6,982 nt of DNA, taken from NCBI GenBank assembly GCA_027483005.1, contig JAIXVN010000526.1, positions 1 through 6,982 of the forward strand, in the 5' to 3' direction. The notes beneath the pieces are model-generated. The model was not told the DNA's origin. It saw only the letters and a program-made list of their open reading frames with translations, and searched no databases. The stretch is from Verrucomicrobiaceae bacterium (GTDB taxonomy: Bacteria; Verrucomicrobiota; Verrucomicrobiia; Verrucomicrobiales; Akkermansiaceae). This document shows positions 1 to 5,735 of the stretch, piece after piece; positions within the stretch are counted from its first letter, which is position 1; each line of letters begins with the position of its first letter. Position numbers and translations under genes: made by a program.

Positions 1-1057
1 CGACCTCGCGCAGGCGCTTGTCGAGGGCCTCCTCGCCCTTTTTCTGGATGCGGTTGTCGATGGTGGTGGAGATGGTCAGTCCGCCGAGCCCGATGTTTTC
101 CTTTTCGAGGATCAACTCGAGGTCATGGCGGATGGCGTCCATGGCGTAGGACTCCTGGAATTTCTGCCGCCACTTGGGTCTGACCTCGATGGGCTCGGCC
201 TTGGCGGCATCGGCCTCCTGGCGGGTGATGGCCTTGGCGACGACCATGCGTTCGAGGGTGGTGTCGCGCTCGCGCTTGGCATCGGCGGGGCTGCGGAAGG
301 GGTTGAAGGCATCCGGGCCGCGGACGATGCCTGCGAGCATGGCGGACTCGGAGAGGGAGAGTTCCGAGGCGTGCTTTTCGAGGTAAATGCGGGAGGCCTC
401 CTCGATGCCGCGGATCTGGCGGCCCCAGTTGATCGAGTTGAGGTAGGCCTCGAGGATCTCGTCCTTTTCCATCGACGACTCGATGCGGATGCCGATGGCG
501 ATTTCGAGCAGCTTGCGGTCGAGCTGCTTGAGGGTCTCGCCGCGGCCTTCGTTGCGCTTCAGCTGGAAGACGTCGGAGGCGAGTTGCTGAGTGATGGTCG
601 AGGCCCCTTCGCGTTTGCCCTCGAGGTTCTTGAGCATGGCTCGGGCCATGCCGATGGGGTCGAAGGCACCGTGTTGGTAGAAGCGCTCGTCCTCGCGGGC
701 GAGGATGGCCTTGCGGAAGGTTTCCGAGACCTGGGAAAGCGGGATGACGTCGCGCTTTTCGCCGTGGATGCGGCCGAGTTCCTCGCCGTTGCGGTCGAGG
801 ACGATCGTGCGTTCGGGCATCGATTTGAGTTTCCCGAGGTCGTAGCCGCTGGCGCGGTAGCCGTAGAGGATCGAGATCATCAGGAGTCCGTAGAGTCCGG
901 CCACGCAGGGATAGCCGAAGAAGCGGGCGAGAGGCCGAAGTGGCAGGCCGAGCGGCTGGGTCAGGAGGCGGAACAGGTGGAAGGGCCAGAGGAACAGGAG
1001 CGAGACCGCGCCTGGGGCTCCGCGCGCGGGTTCGGGCTCGCGGCGTTGGCGGTGCAT
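1..1057 (-). CDS. Class A penicillin-binding protein (PBP1A-type), N-terminal part with GT51 transglycosylase domain; 3' end outside window
   Basis: This is the N-terminal 352 residues of a bifunctional peptidoglycan synthase that polymerises lipid II at the outer face of the inner membrane. From the ATG at 1057 (minus strand) the frame stays open to the left edge. A membrane segment lies at about residues 49-66, preceded by a short, basic, proline-rich cytoplasmic part with a second hydrophobic stretch at 17-33. The GT51 motifs follow in order: EDERFYQHGAFD (122-133, catalytic Glu122), GASTITQQLA (151-160), RKLLEIAIGIRIE (181-193), KDEILEAYLNSINWG (198-212) and LAGIVRGPDAFNPF (241-254). The linker after residue 325 resembles the start of the transpeptidase part; the SxxK, SxN and KTG motifs would lie beyond the window. 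No Shine-Dalgarno sequence precedes the ATG and the frame is open further upstream, so the start is probable rather than certain. It is transcribed divergently from the HtrA-like gene. A monofunctional transglycosylase is less likely, since the chain continues well past the GT domain. Confidence 0.93.
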   Translation of the reverse strand, partial: MHRQRREPEPARGAPGAVSLLFLWPFHLFRLLTQPLGLPLRPLARFFGYPCVAGLYGLLMISILYGYRASGYDLGKLKSMPERTIVLDRNGEELGRIHGEKRDVIPLSQVSETFRKAILAREDERFYQHGAFDPIGMARAMLKNLEGKREGASTITQQLASDVFQLKRNEGRGETLKQLDRKLLEIAIGIRIESSMEKDEILEAYLNSINWGRQIRGIEEASRIYLEKHASELSLSESAMLAGIVRGPDAFNPFRSPADAKRERDTTLERMVVAKAITRQEADAAKAEPIEVRPKWRQKFQESYAMDAIRHDLELILEKENIGLGGLTISTTIDNRIQKKGEEALDKRLREV

Positions 1058-1217
1058 CGAACTTTTTGACGAAGTGGATTCTGGCGGGTTGCGTTTCGGC
1101 ATCGCTGGGCGAAACGTAGCGTGCCGGGAGGCGGGCCGCCATCCTTGTTTCGTGAACCTTCTACGAAGGATCCGTGAGACGAAAGCGAAGGAGTGCGTCG
1201 CTACCGGCAATGCAATC
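1058..1217. promoter_or_regulatory. Divergent intergenic region between the PBP and HtrA-like genes
   Basis: These 160 bp must hold the promoters and leaders of both divergent genes, but I cannot point to a convincing -10/-35 pair for either. The only visible structure is in the HtrA leader: a small hairpin CCTTC-TAC-GAAGG (1157-1169), whose right arm could instead pair with ATCCTT at 1141-1146. A purine-rich AAGGAG at 1188-1193 lies 24 bases before the ATG at 1218, too far to act as its ribosome binding site. That a promoter region exists is inferred from gene orientation, not from recognised elements. Confidence 0.45.
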
Positions 1218-2207
1218 ATGAAAACACAGACGTTCATTCCAGTGGTGATGGCCTTGCTGATGGGGAGTCCGCTGTTGGCGAGGGAATCGGTGAAGTCCTT
1301 GGAGGAGCTGCAGGCTCTTCAGAAAAAGGTGGAGGCGGTTTCCGCGAAGGTGCTGCCGGCAACCGTGGCGCTCGTTTCCGACCGAACCGGTTCGTCCGGT
1401 TCCGGCGTCGTGACGACGGCGGACGGACTGATTCTAACAGCGGCGCATGTGGTGCAGGGCGCGGACGAGCTGGAGGTGGTGTTTCCAAGTGGCAAGAAGG
1501 TGAACGGCAGGGTGCTGGGCGCGAATTTCTCGAAGGACATCGGGATGGTGAAGATCACCGATCCGGGCGAGTGGCCTTTTGTGGCGCGAGGCGAGTCAAA
1601 GCCGCTGGAGGCCGGGGACTGGGTCGTGGCGCTGGGGCATTCGGCGGGCTATGATCCGGGGCGCACGCCGCCGGTGCGTTTCGGGCGGGTGGTTTCCGAG
1701 GGACCGGGCAATTTCTTCACGACCGACTGCACCCTGATTGGCGGCGACTCCGGTGGACCGATCTTTGATCTGGAGGGCCGGATCATCGGGGTGAATTCCT
1801 CGATCGGCGAGTCCCTGAAGAACAACAACCACGCGGGCGTGGATGGCTTCAAGGATGACTGGGATCGCTTGATCGCGGGCGAGATGTGGGGCCAGCTTTC
1901 GATGAACCCCTTCGCCAACCCGGAGATGCCGGTGCTGGGCATCAACATGGGGATGGATCGACGCGGCAAGGGGGTCCCCATTGCGGGAGTGTTTCCACGA
2001 TCTCCTGCTGCGGCGGCGGGAGTGAAGGTGGGGGATCGGCTGGTGTCGATCGATGGATCTGCGGTGGCCAGCGGGCGAGACCTGCTGCTTTCCCTGGCGA
2101 AGAAGCAGCCGGGCGACAAGGTCAAGCTGGGAGTCACGCGCGATCAGGAAAGCGTCGAAATCATGGTCACGCTGGGCCGCATGGATTCGATTTTTGAAAA
2201 CCGTTGA
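1218..2207 (+). CDS. HtrA/DegP-like periplasmic serine protease with one PDZ domain (S1C family)
   Basis: A 329-residue secreted serine endoprotease expected to act on misfolded or specific periplasmic proteins. The ATG at 1218 was chosen because it opens a clean signal peptide: MKTQ, a hydrophobic core at 5-20, and likely cleavage after Ala21 (SPLLA|RES). The frame is open 48 codons further upstream, but that part is not signal-like. The catalytic triad is intact: His77 in LTAAHVV, Asp107 in FSKDIGMVKI and Ser178 in GGDSGGPIFD. Residues 195-235 form a linker containing HAGVDGFKDDWDRL, a pattern I associate with short HtrA-like proteases of Planctomycetes and Verrucomicrobia. One PDZ domain spans about 238-320, with RSPAAAAGVKVGDRLVSIDG at 261-280. 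E. coli DegP is longer and has two PDZ domains, so the architecture is closer to DegS, but without an N-terminal anchor. It lies 19 bp before a second, degenerate HtrA-like gene, and the two are probably co-transcribed. The family is clear; the substrate is unknown. Confidence 0.92.
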   Translation: MKTQTFIPVVMALLMGSPLLARESVKSLEELQALQKKVEAVSAKVLPATVALVSDRTGSSGSGVVTTADGLILTAAHVVQGADELEVVFPSGKKVNGRVLGANFSKDIGMVKITDPGEWPFVARGESKPLEAGDWVVALGHSAGYDPGRTPPVRFGRVVSEGPGNFFTTDCTLIGGDSGGPIFDLEGRIIGVNSSIGESLKNNNHAGVDGFKDDWDRLIAGEMWGQLSMNPFANPEMPVLGINMGMDRRGKGVPIAGVFPRSPAAAAGVKVGDRLVSIDGSAVASGRDLLLSLAKKQPGDKVKLGVTRDQESVEIMVTLGRMDSIFENR

Positions 2208-2226
2208 ACCTTCATTTGATTCGAGC

Positions 2227-3456
2227 ATGAACCACAAGCATTCGATTCTGTTCCGTGGCCTTGGAACGTGCATGGCCCTCGCGCTTTCTGTCTCCGCCCA
2301 GGAGGACATTCCTCTGCTGACGGCGGAAGAGGCCTCCACCGTGCAGGCCCAGACGGCCGAGATTTTCCAGTCCCTCGGGCCCTTGGTCCGGAAGGCGGCT
2401 TCGTCGGTGGTGTTCATCGGATCGGCCGCGCCCAACCAGAGCTGTTATGGCGCGGTGATCGGCGATGGCAACCAAGTGTTGACCAAGTGGAGCGAAGTGG
2501 CCGCCAGCCGCAGGCCGTTGCGCGTCATTGACTCGACCGGCACCGCGCGGACGGCGAAGATCGAGGGCGTTTATGAATCGGAGGATCTCGCCGTGCTCCG
2601 CATCGAAGGCGCTCCGCTTCCGGTGGTCAACTGGAGCACGAAGGCGGAGCCAGCGCTGGGGCGTTTCCTGGTGGCACCGAGGCCCGATGGAAAGGCTGCG
2701 GGCTTCGGCGTGGTCAGCGTCCTGGAACGATCCTTGAGCGAGGCCAAGCAGGCCTATCTCGGACTGATGGGCGACCTCGACTACCAAGGCGCCGGCGCGC
2801 GGATCCGAACGATCGAGCCCGACGCCGGTGCGGCTGCGGCGGGTCTGAAAGTCGGTGATGTCATCCTCAAGGTCGGCAGCCGCCAGATTTCCGGGCTGAT
2901 GGAGTTGAGGAATTCGCTCAACGACAAGCAGCCGGGCGACCGCGTGGAGGTGCTCTACTCGCGTGGGGGAGAGGAGGCGAAGGTCGAGGTGCTGCTTGGC
3001 AGTCGTCCGCCGACGGCGATGCCGACCAACCCGAGGCTGCGGCAGATGGAGCAGATGGGTGGCGACATCAGCCGGGTCAGGGATGGTTTTTCACGTGTGA
3101 TCCAGACCGACATGCAGGTCGGCCCGCAGCAGTGTGGAGGGCCGATTGTGGATCTTGAGGGAAATTTCATCGGGTTGTCCGTGGCCCGTGCTGATCGGAC
3201 CCGCAGTTTCATCCTTCCGGCCTCCGAAGTCATCTCGACCTTGAAACGTCCGGCGACGGATCCGTCGGTGGCGAAGGTGCAGGTGACCAAGGAGAATCCG
3301 ATGAGGCCGCAAGTGCGTCGTGGCCAGGCGCGCCCGCCCCGGATGGCACCGGCACCGGATGCGGAAAGCATCGAGCGGATGAAGCGTCACGTGCAGGACA
3401 TGCAGCGGTTGATGGACCGGATGCAAAGGGAGATGGAGGGGCTTGAGGAGCCTTGA
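2227..3456 (+). CDS. Secreted HtrA-like pseudoprotease with a PDZ domain inserted inside the trypsin-like fold
   Basis: A 409-residue exported protein homologous to HtrA proteases but probably catalytically dead. The ATG at 2227 opens a signal peptide with likely cleavage after Ala24 (SVSA|QED). Residues 55-145 form the N-terminal protease barrel. Aligned with the preceding protein, LTAAHVV corresponds to VLTKWSEV, so the His position is Ser89. Asp120 in ESEDLAVLRI is kept. FGVVSVLERSL (160-170) matches the HtrA GxVS strand. A PDZ domain then occupies about 178-262 (TIEPDAGAAAAGLKVGDVIL at 195-214). Only afterwards does the C-terminal protease half resume: SRVIQTD (289-295), then QQCGGPIVDLEG (301-312), where Cys303 replaces the nucleophilic Ser, and SFILPASEVISTL (327-339). 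The tail from about 345 is basic and proline-rich and ends in a charged, Met-rich helix (380-408), possibly a coiled coil. The mature chain has only two cysteines, Cys73 and Cys303. A scaffold, substrate adaptor or regulator of the neighbouring active protease is plausible; cysteine-protease activity is unlikely without His. Confidence 0.87.
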   Translation: MNHKHSILFRGLGTCMALALSVSAQEDIPLLTAEEASTVQAQTAEIFQSLGPLVRKAASSVVFIGSAAPNQSCYGAVIGDGNQVLTKWSEVAASRRPLRVIDSTGTARTAKIEGVYESEDLAVLRIEGAPLPVVNWSTKAEPALGRFLVAPRPDGKAAGFGVVSVLERSLSEAKQAYLGLMGDLDYQGAGARIRTIEPDAGAAAAGLKVGDVILKVGSRQISGLMELRNSLNDKQPGDRVEVLYSRGGEEAKVEVLLGSRPPTAMPTNPRLRQMEQMGGDISRVRDGFSRVIQTDMQVGPQQCGGPIVDLEGNFIGLSVARADRTRSFILPASEVISTLKRPATDPSVAKVQVTKENPMRPQVRRGQARPPRMAPAPDAESIERMKRHVQDMQRLMDRMQREMEGLEEP

Positions 3457-3517
3457 GAATCAAGATTCGAAAGTGATCTCGCTTGCCCGGGAGGCAAATC
3501 GGGTGAGGGATTGAGCG
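3457..3517 (+). other. 3' untranslated stretch with two small hairpins downstream of the HtrA-like pair
   Basis: Between the stop codon and the terminator, two short inverted repeats are visible: GAATC-AA-GATTC (3457-3468) and TTGCC-CGGGA-GGCAA (3483-3497). Each has only a 5-bp stem. They could protect the mRNA 3' end or be chance; no protein-coding potential is evident. Confidence 0.3.
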
Positions 3518-3550
3518 GACGGCGTCCAGGTGGACGCCGTCTTGTTGTTT
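3518..3550 (+). terminator. Intrinsic (Rho-independent) terminator of the HtrA-like gene pair
   Basis: A perfect 10-bp GC-rich stem, GACGGCGTCC (3518-3527) and GGACGCCGTC (3532-3541), closes a 4-base AGGT loop and is followed directly by the T-rich run TTGTTGTTT (3542-3550). It lies 61 bases after the pseudoprotease stop codon and ends two bases before the first possible start codon of the MFS gene. It may also limit read-through into that gene. Confidence 0.85.
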
Positions 3551-3552
3551 GA

Positions 3553-4782
3553 ATGCGATCCATGAACGTAGGAATGCGGAAGCCATTGAAGGAAGAGGTG
3601 CGCGGAATTTCCGAACGGTGGATCCTGCTGTTGCTGGCGGCGGTGCAGTTCACGCAGATCATGGATTTCATGATCATGATGCCGCTGGGGCCGCAGCTGA
3701 TGCGTGAACTGGACATCAATCCGCAGCAGTTCGGAGCACTGATCTCGTCCTTTGCGATCACCGCCGGAGTGGTGGGGCTGGCGGCCGCACCGTTCATTGA
3801 TCGCTTTGACCGGAAGGCGCTGCTGCTGGTCTGTTATGCGGGTTTTGCGATCGCGACGCTGGTCTGTGGACTTTCCCACACGCCTGGGATGTTGCTCTTC
3901 GCCCGGGCCTTGTGTGGAGCGTTTGGCGGAGTGGGTGGGGCGACGGTCATGGCGATCGTGGCGGACGTGGTGCCTGCTGAAAGGCGGGCGCGGGGCATGG
4001 GCATCATCATGACGTCCTTTTCCGTGGCGGCGGCGCTCGGGGTGCCGCTGGGCTTGAAACTGGCTCAGCGGTTCCGCTGGGAGGCTCCGTTTCTGGTGGT
4101 CGCGGGCGTGGCGGGTCTTGTCTGGATCCTCCTGTGGCGTGCGCTCCCTCCGGTGCGGGGTCATCTGAATGGGCGGTCGAGATCCGTGAGGGATTTCCTG
4201 GCGCTGCTCAGGGATGGAAATGCGTGGAGGGGGCTGGCGCTGATGACGGCGATGGTGTTCGGCCATTTCACGATCATCCCCTATCTTTCTCCCTATCTGG
4301 TGGGGAACGTCGGGATGCCCGAGAAGCACCTTTTTCTCGTCTATCTAACAGGCGGGGCGGTGACAGTGTTCACCGGGCCCTGGGTGGGCCGTCTGGCGGA
4401 CCGGCATGGCCGGTTCAAGACCTACGTGGTGCTGGTGGCGGGGGCTTCCTCGGTGATCTGGATGCTGACGAACAGCGGGCATCGCGAGGTGTGGGAGGTG
4501 ATGGTGCTGGCCGGGATCTTCTTCATGTTTGCCAGCGGCCGCTTCGTTCCGGGGCAGGCGGTGATTTCTCTGGCCGTCCCGGCAGCGCGTCGCGGGGCCT
4601 ACATGAGCCTGGTCGCCTGTGCCCGTGATCTGGCCTCGGGCATTACGGCGGCCATCGGCGGTGTGGTGGTGACCGAGGGCACGGACGGGTCGCTCCAGCA
4701 CTTCGACCGCCTGGGCTGGCTGGCGATCGCGGTGAGCGTGGCGAGCCTGCTGATTTTCCGCAAAGTGCGCTCGGCAGATTGA
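3553..4782 (+). CDS. Major facilitator superfamily transporter (12 TM, probable drug/metabolite efflux type)
   Basis: A 409-residue inner-membrane secondary transporter, the usual length for a 12-helix MFS protein of the DHA1/AraJ-like efflux kind. Helices are evident at about 22-45, 58-82, 90-108, 112-138, 150-170, 178-197, 226-250, 258-280, 290-306, 315-338, 346-372 and 388-403, with a basic, arginine-rich central loop at 200-220. The loop 8-9 copy of motif A is canonical (GRLADRHGRFK, 279-289). The loop 2-3 copy is degenerate: both glycines are replaced (Ala79 and Asp86 in FIDRFDRK). In-frame ATGs at 3553, 3562 and 3574 all precede the first helix and none has a Shine-Dalgarno sequence. 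The later ones are attractive because 3553 sits two bases after the terminator T-run. The gene stands alone, converging on hemQ, so the context does not identify a substrate. Family certain, direction and substrate unknown. Confidence 0.92.
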   Translation: MRSMNVGMRKPLKEEVRGISERWILLLLAAVQFTQIMDFMIMMPLGPQLMRELDINPQQFGALISSFAITAGVVGLAAAPFIDRFDRKALLLVCYAGFAIATLVCGLSHTPGMLLFARALCGAFGGVGGATVMAIVADVVPAERRARGMGIIMTSFSVAAALGVPLGLKLAQRFRWEAPFLVVAGVAGLVWILLWRALPPVRGHLNGRSRSVRDFLALLRDGNAWRGLALMTAMVFGHFTIIPYLSPYLVGNVGMPEKHLFLVYLTGGAVTVFTGPWVGRLADRHGRFKTYVVLVAGASSVIWMLTNSGHREVWEVMVLAGIFFMFASGRFVPGQAVISLAVPAARRGAYMSLVACARDLASGITAAIGGVVVTEGTDGSLQHFDRLGWLAIAVSVASLLIFRKVRSAD

Positions 4783-4812
4783 TGCGGGGTTCCTGAGGGG
4801 GATCGAAGAGGT

Positions 4813-4882
4813 TCAACCACAAAGGTCACATAGAGCGCAAAGGAAAGATCCTTGATGGGCGCTTTGTGTGCTTTGTGGTTGA
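4813..4882. repeat. Long imperfect inverted repeat between convergent genes (possible bidirectional terminator or dispersed repeat)
   Basis: The outer arms TCAACCACAAAG (4813-4824) and CTTTGTGGTTGA (4871-4882) pair perfectly over 12 bp. After a 2-base bulge (GT, 4825-4826), CACA (4827-4830) pairs with TGTG (4867-4870), and TAGAGCGC (4831-4838) pairs with GCGCTTTG (4859-4866) using two G-T pairs. The 20-base loop holds a further AAGG/CCTT mini-stem (4840-4843 with 4850-4853). This gives a roughly 24-bp hairpin placed exactly between the 3' ends of the MFS and hemQ genes. Neither side is followed by a clean T-run. Its AT-richer, CACAAAG-iterated composition differs from the surrounding coding DNA, and such CACAAAG/CTTTGTG units recall dispersed intergenic repeats seen in other genomes. 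Termination is inferred from position. Confidence 0.7.
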
Positions 4883-4903
4883 TTCTGATCCTCCTCTAAC
4901 AGC

Positions 4904-5731
4904 TCAGAGGCAGACGCGGCGGAAAAGTTCGTCGAGCGGCAGTTGCATGCCGATGTAGAAGTCGCCGAAGTCGGCATAGCGGGCGGAGACTTCGTCGAAG
5001 CGCATCTCGTAGACGATGGACTTGATGTCGATGGTGTCCTTGGCGAGCAGGGTGACGCCCCATTCGTATTCGTCCAGGCCAGTGGAGCCGGTGATGAGCT
5101 GGAGGATGCGTCCCGAGTAGGTGCGGCCGACGCGGGCGTGGCCAGCCATCAGTTTGCGGCGTGCTTCGTAGTCGAGCGAATACCAGTTGTCGCTGCCGCT
5201 GCGGCGCTTTGACATCGGGTAGAAGCAGACCACGGGCCAGTCGGGGAGTAGCGGGTAGAGGCGGTGCTGGAGGTAATGCTCCATGCGGTCGTCGAATTCC
5301 TTGAGTGCGGCTTCGAACTCCGGGGTGCCCTCGGTCATCGACTTCTCGGCGACGAGGGTCTCAGCGGCGTACTGCTCGCGGGAGGTGGTGTATTCGGAGC
5401 GCTCGGTCTGGGAGAGATAGGAGTAAACCGGTGAAAGCACGTCGGGCCCGAGGGAAAGCGTGAGTTGCTTTTCGAAGAAAGTGGCCTGATGGAGATCAGG
5501 CGTCAGCAGCATGAAGCCGATGTCGGCCTTTGGCGTGGCGACCGCGAAGGTGAGCAGGTGGGTGTCCTGATTGGCGCGGATCTCCTGGACGAGTTCGGTG
5601 AGCCGGGTCTTGGCGAGGCGCTTTTCATCCTCGCTGAAGAGCGACCAGGTGGAGTGGTCGATGTGATAGAAGAGATGCATGACGTGCCATCCTTCCTTGG
5701 GCACGAGCGGGGTCACGGGGGTCTTTGACAT
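4904..5731 (-). CDS. hemQ: Coproheme decarboxylase (HemQ; chlorite dismutase-like fold)
   Basis: HemQ performs the last step of the coproporphyrin-dependent heme pathway: peroxide-driven oxidative decarboxylation of two propionates of Fe-coproporphyrin III to give heme b in the cytoplasm. The 275-residue product starts at the ATG at 5731 (MSKTPVTP). It has the family signatures YPMSKRR (171-177), NWYSL (182-186), HARVGRTYSGRILQ (198-211), TGSTGLDEYEWGVTL (214-228) and YEMRFDEVSARYADFGDFY (241-259). By spacing, Tyr171 corresponds to the reactive Tyr145/147 of firmicute HemQ, Lys175 to its partner lysine, His198 to the proximal heme ligand, and Gln211 to the distal glutamine that stands where true chlorite dismutases have an arginine. 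This argues against chlorite dismutase. Length is slightly above the firmicute enzyme, with an acidic insertion at about 130-150. It is the second gene of a tight unit, 4 bp after the membrane protein gene, so it is probably co-transcribed. No Shine-Dalgarno sequence is visible. Confidence 0.94.
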   Translation of the reverse strand: MSKTPVTPLVPKEGWHVMHLFYHIDHSTWSLFSEDEKRLAKTRLTELVQEIRANQDTHLLTFAVATPKADIGFMLLTPDLHQATFFEKQLTLSLGPDVLSPVYSYLSQTERSEYTTSREQYAAETLVAEKSMTEGTPEFEAALKEFDDRMEHYLQHRLYPLLPDWPVVCFYPMSKRRSGSDNWYSLDYEARRKLMAGHARVGRTYSGRILQLITGSTGLDEYEWGVTLLAKDTIDIKSIVYEMRFDEVSARYADFGDFYIGMQLPLDELFRRVCL

Positions 5732-5735
5732 GAGA

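Noticed and set aside
1066..1094. TTGACG (1066-1071) as a sigma-70 -35 box for the HtrA-like gene.
   Set aside because: At 17-base spacing the next hexamer is TTGCGT, a poor -10 match, so the promoter is not supported.
123..1142. Long open frames overlapping the PBP gene (339 codons on the minus strand, 314 codons on the plus strand at 125-1069).
   Set aside because: Their translations are low-complexity (Arg/Pro/His-rich, or Ala/Gly/Glu-rich) and match nothing, while the third frame carries all five GT51 motifs. They are GC-rich shadows of the PBP gene.
1154..1180. GAACCTT (1154-1160) as an ECF-sigma (envelope stress) -35 element.
   Set aside because: No matching -10 element such as CGTC or TCAAA lies at the right distance; the nearest CGTC (1196-1199) is too far away.
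1596..2435. Minus-strand open frame of 279 codons across the junction of the two HtrA-like genes.
   Set aside because: Arg/His-rich shadow spanning two well-supported genes on the other strand; no motif of its own.
3460..4329. Minus-strand open frame of 289 codons opposite the MFS gene.
   Set aside because: His/Arg/Gln-rich shadow that also runs through the intrinsic terminator; no recognisable protein features.
4904..5731. Chlorite dismutase as an alternative identity for hemQ.
   Set aside because: The distal position has Gln211 rather than the arginine of true chlorite dismutases, and Tyr171, Lys175 and His198 fit the coproheme decarboxylase spacing.
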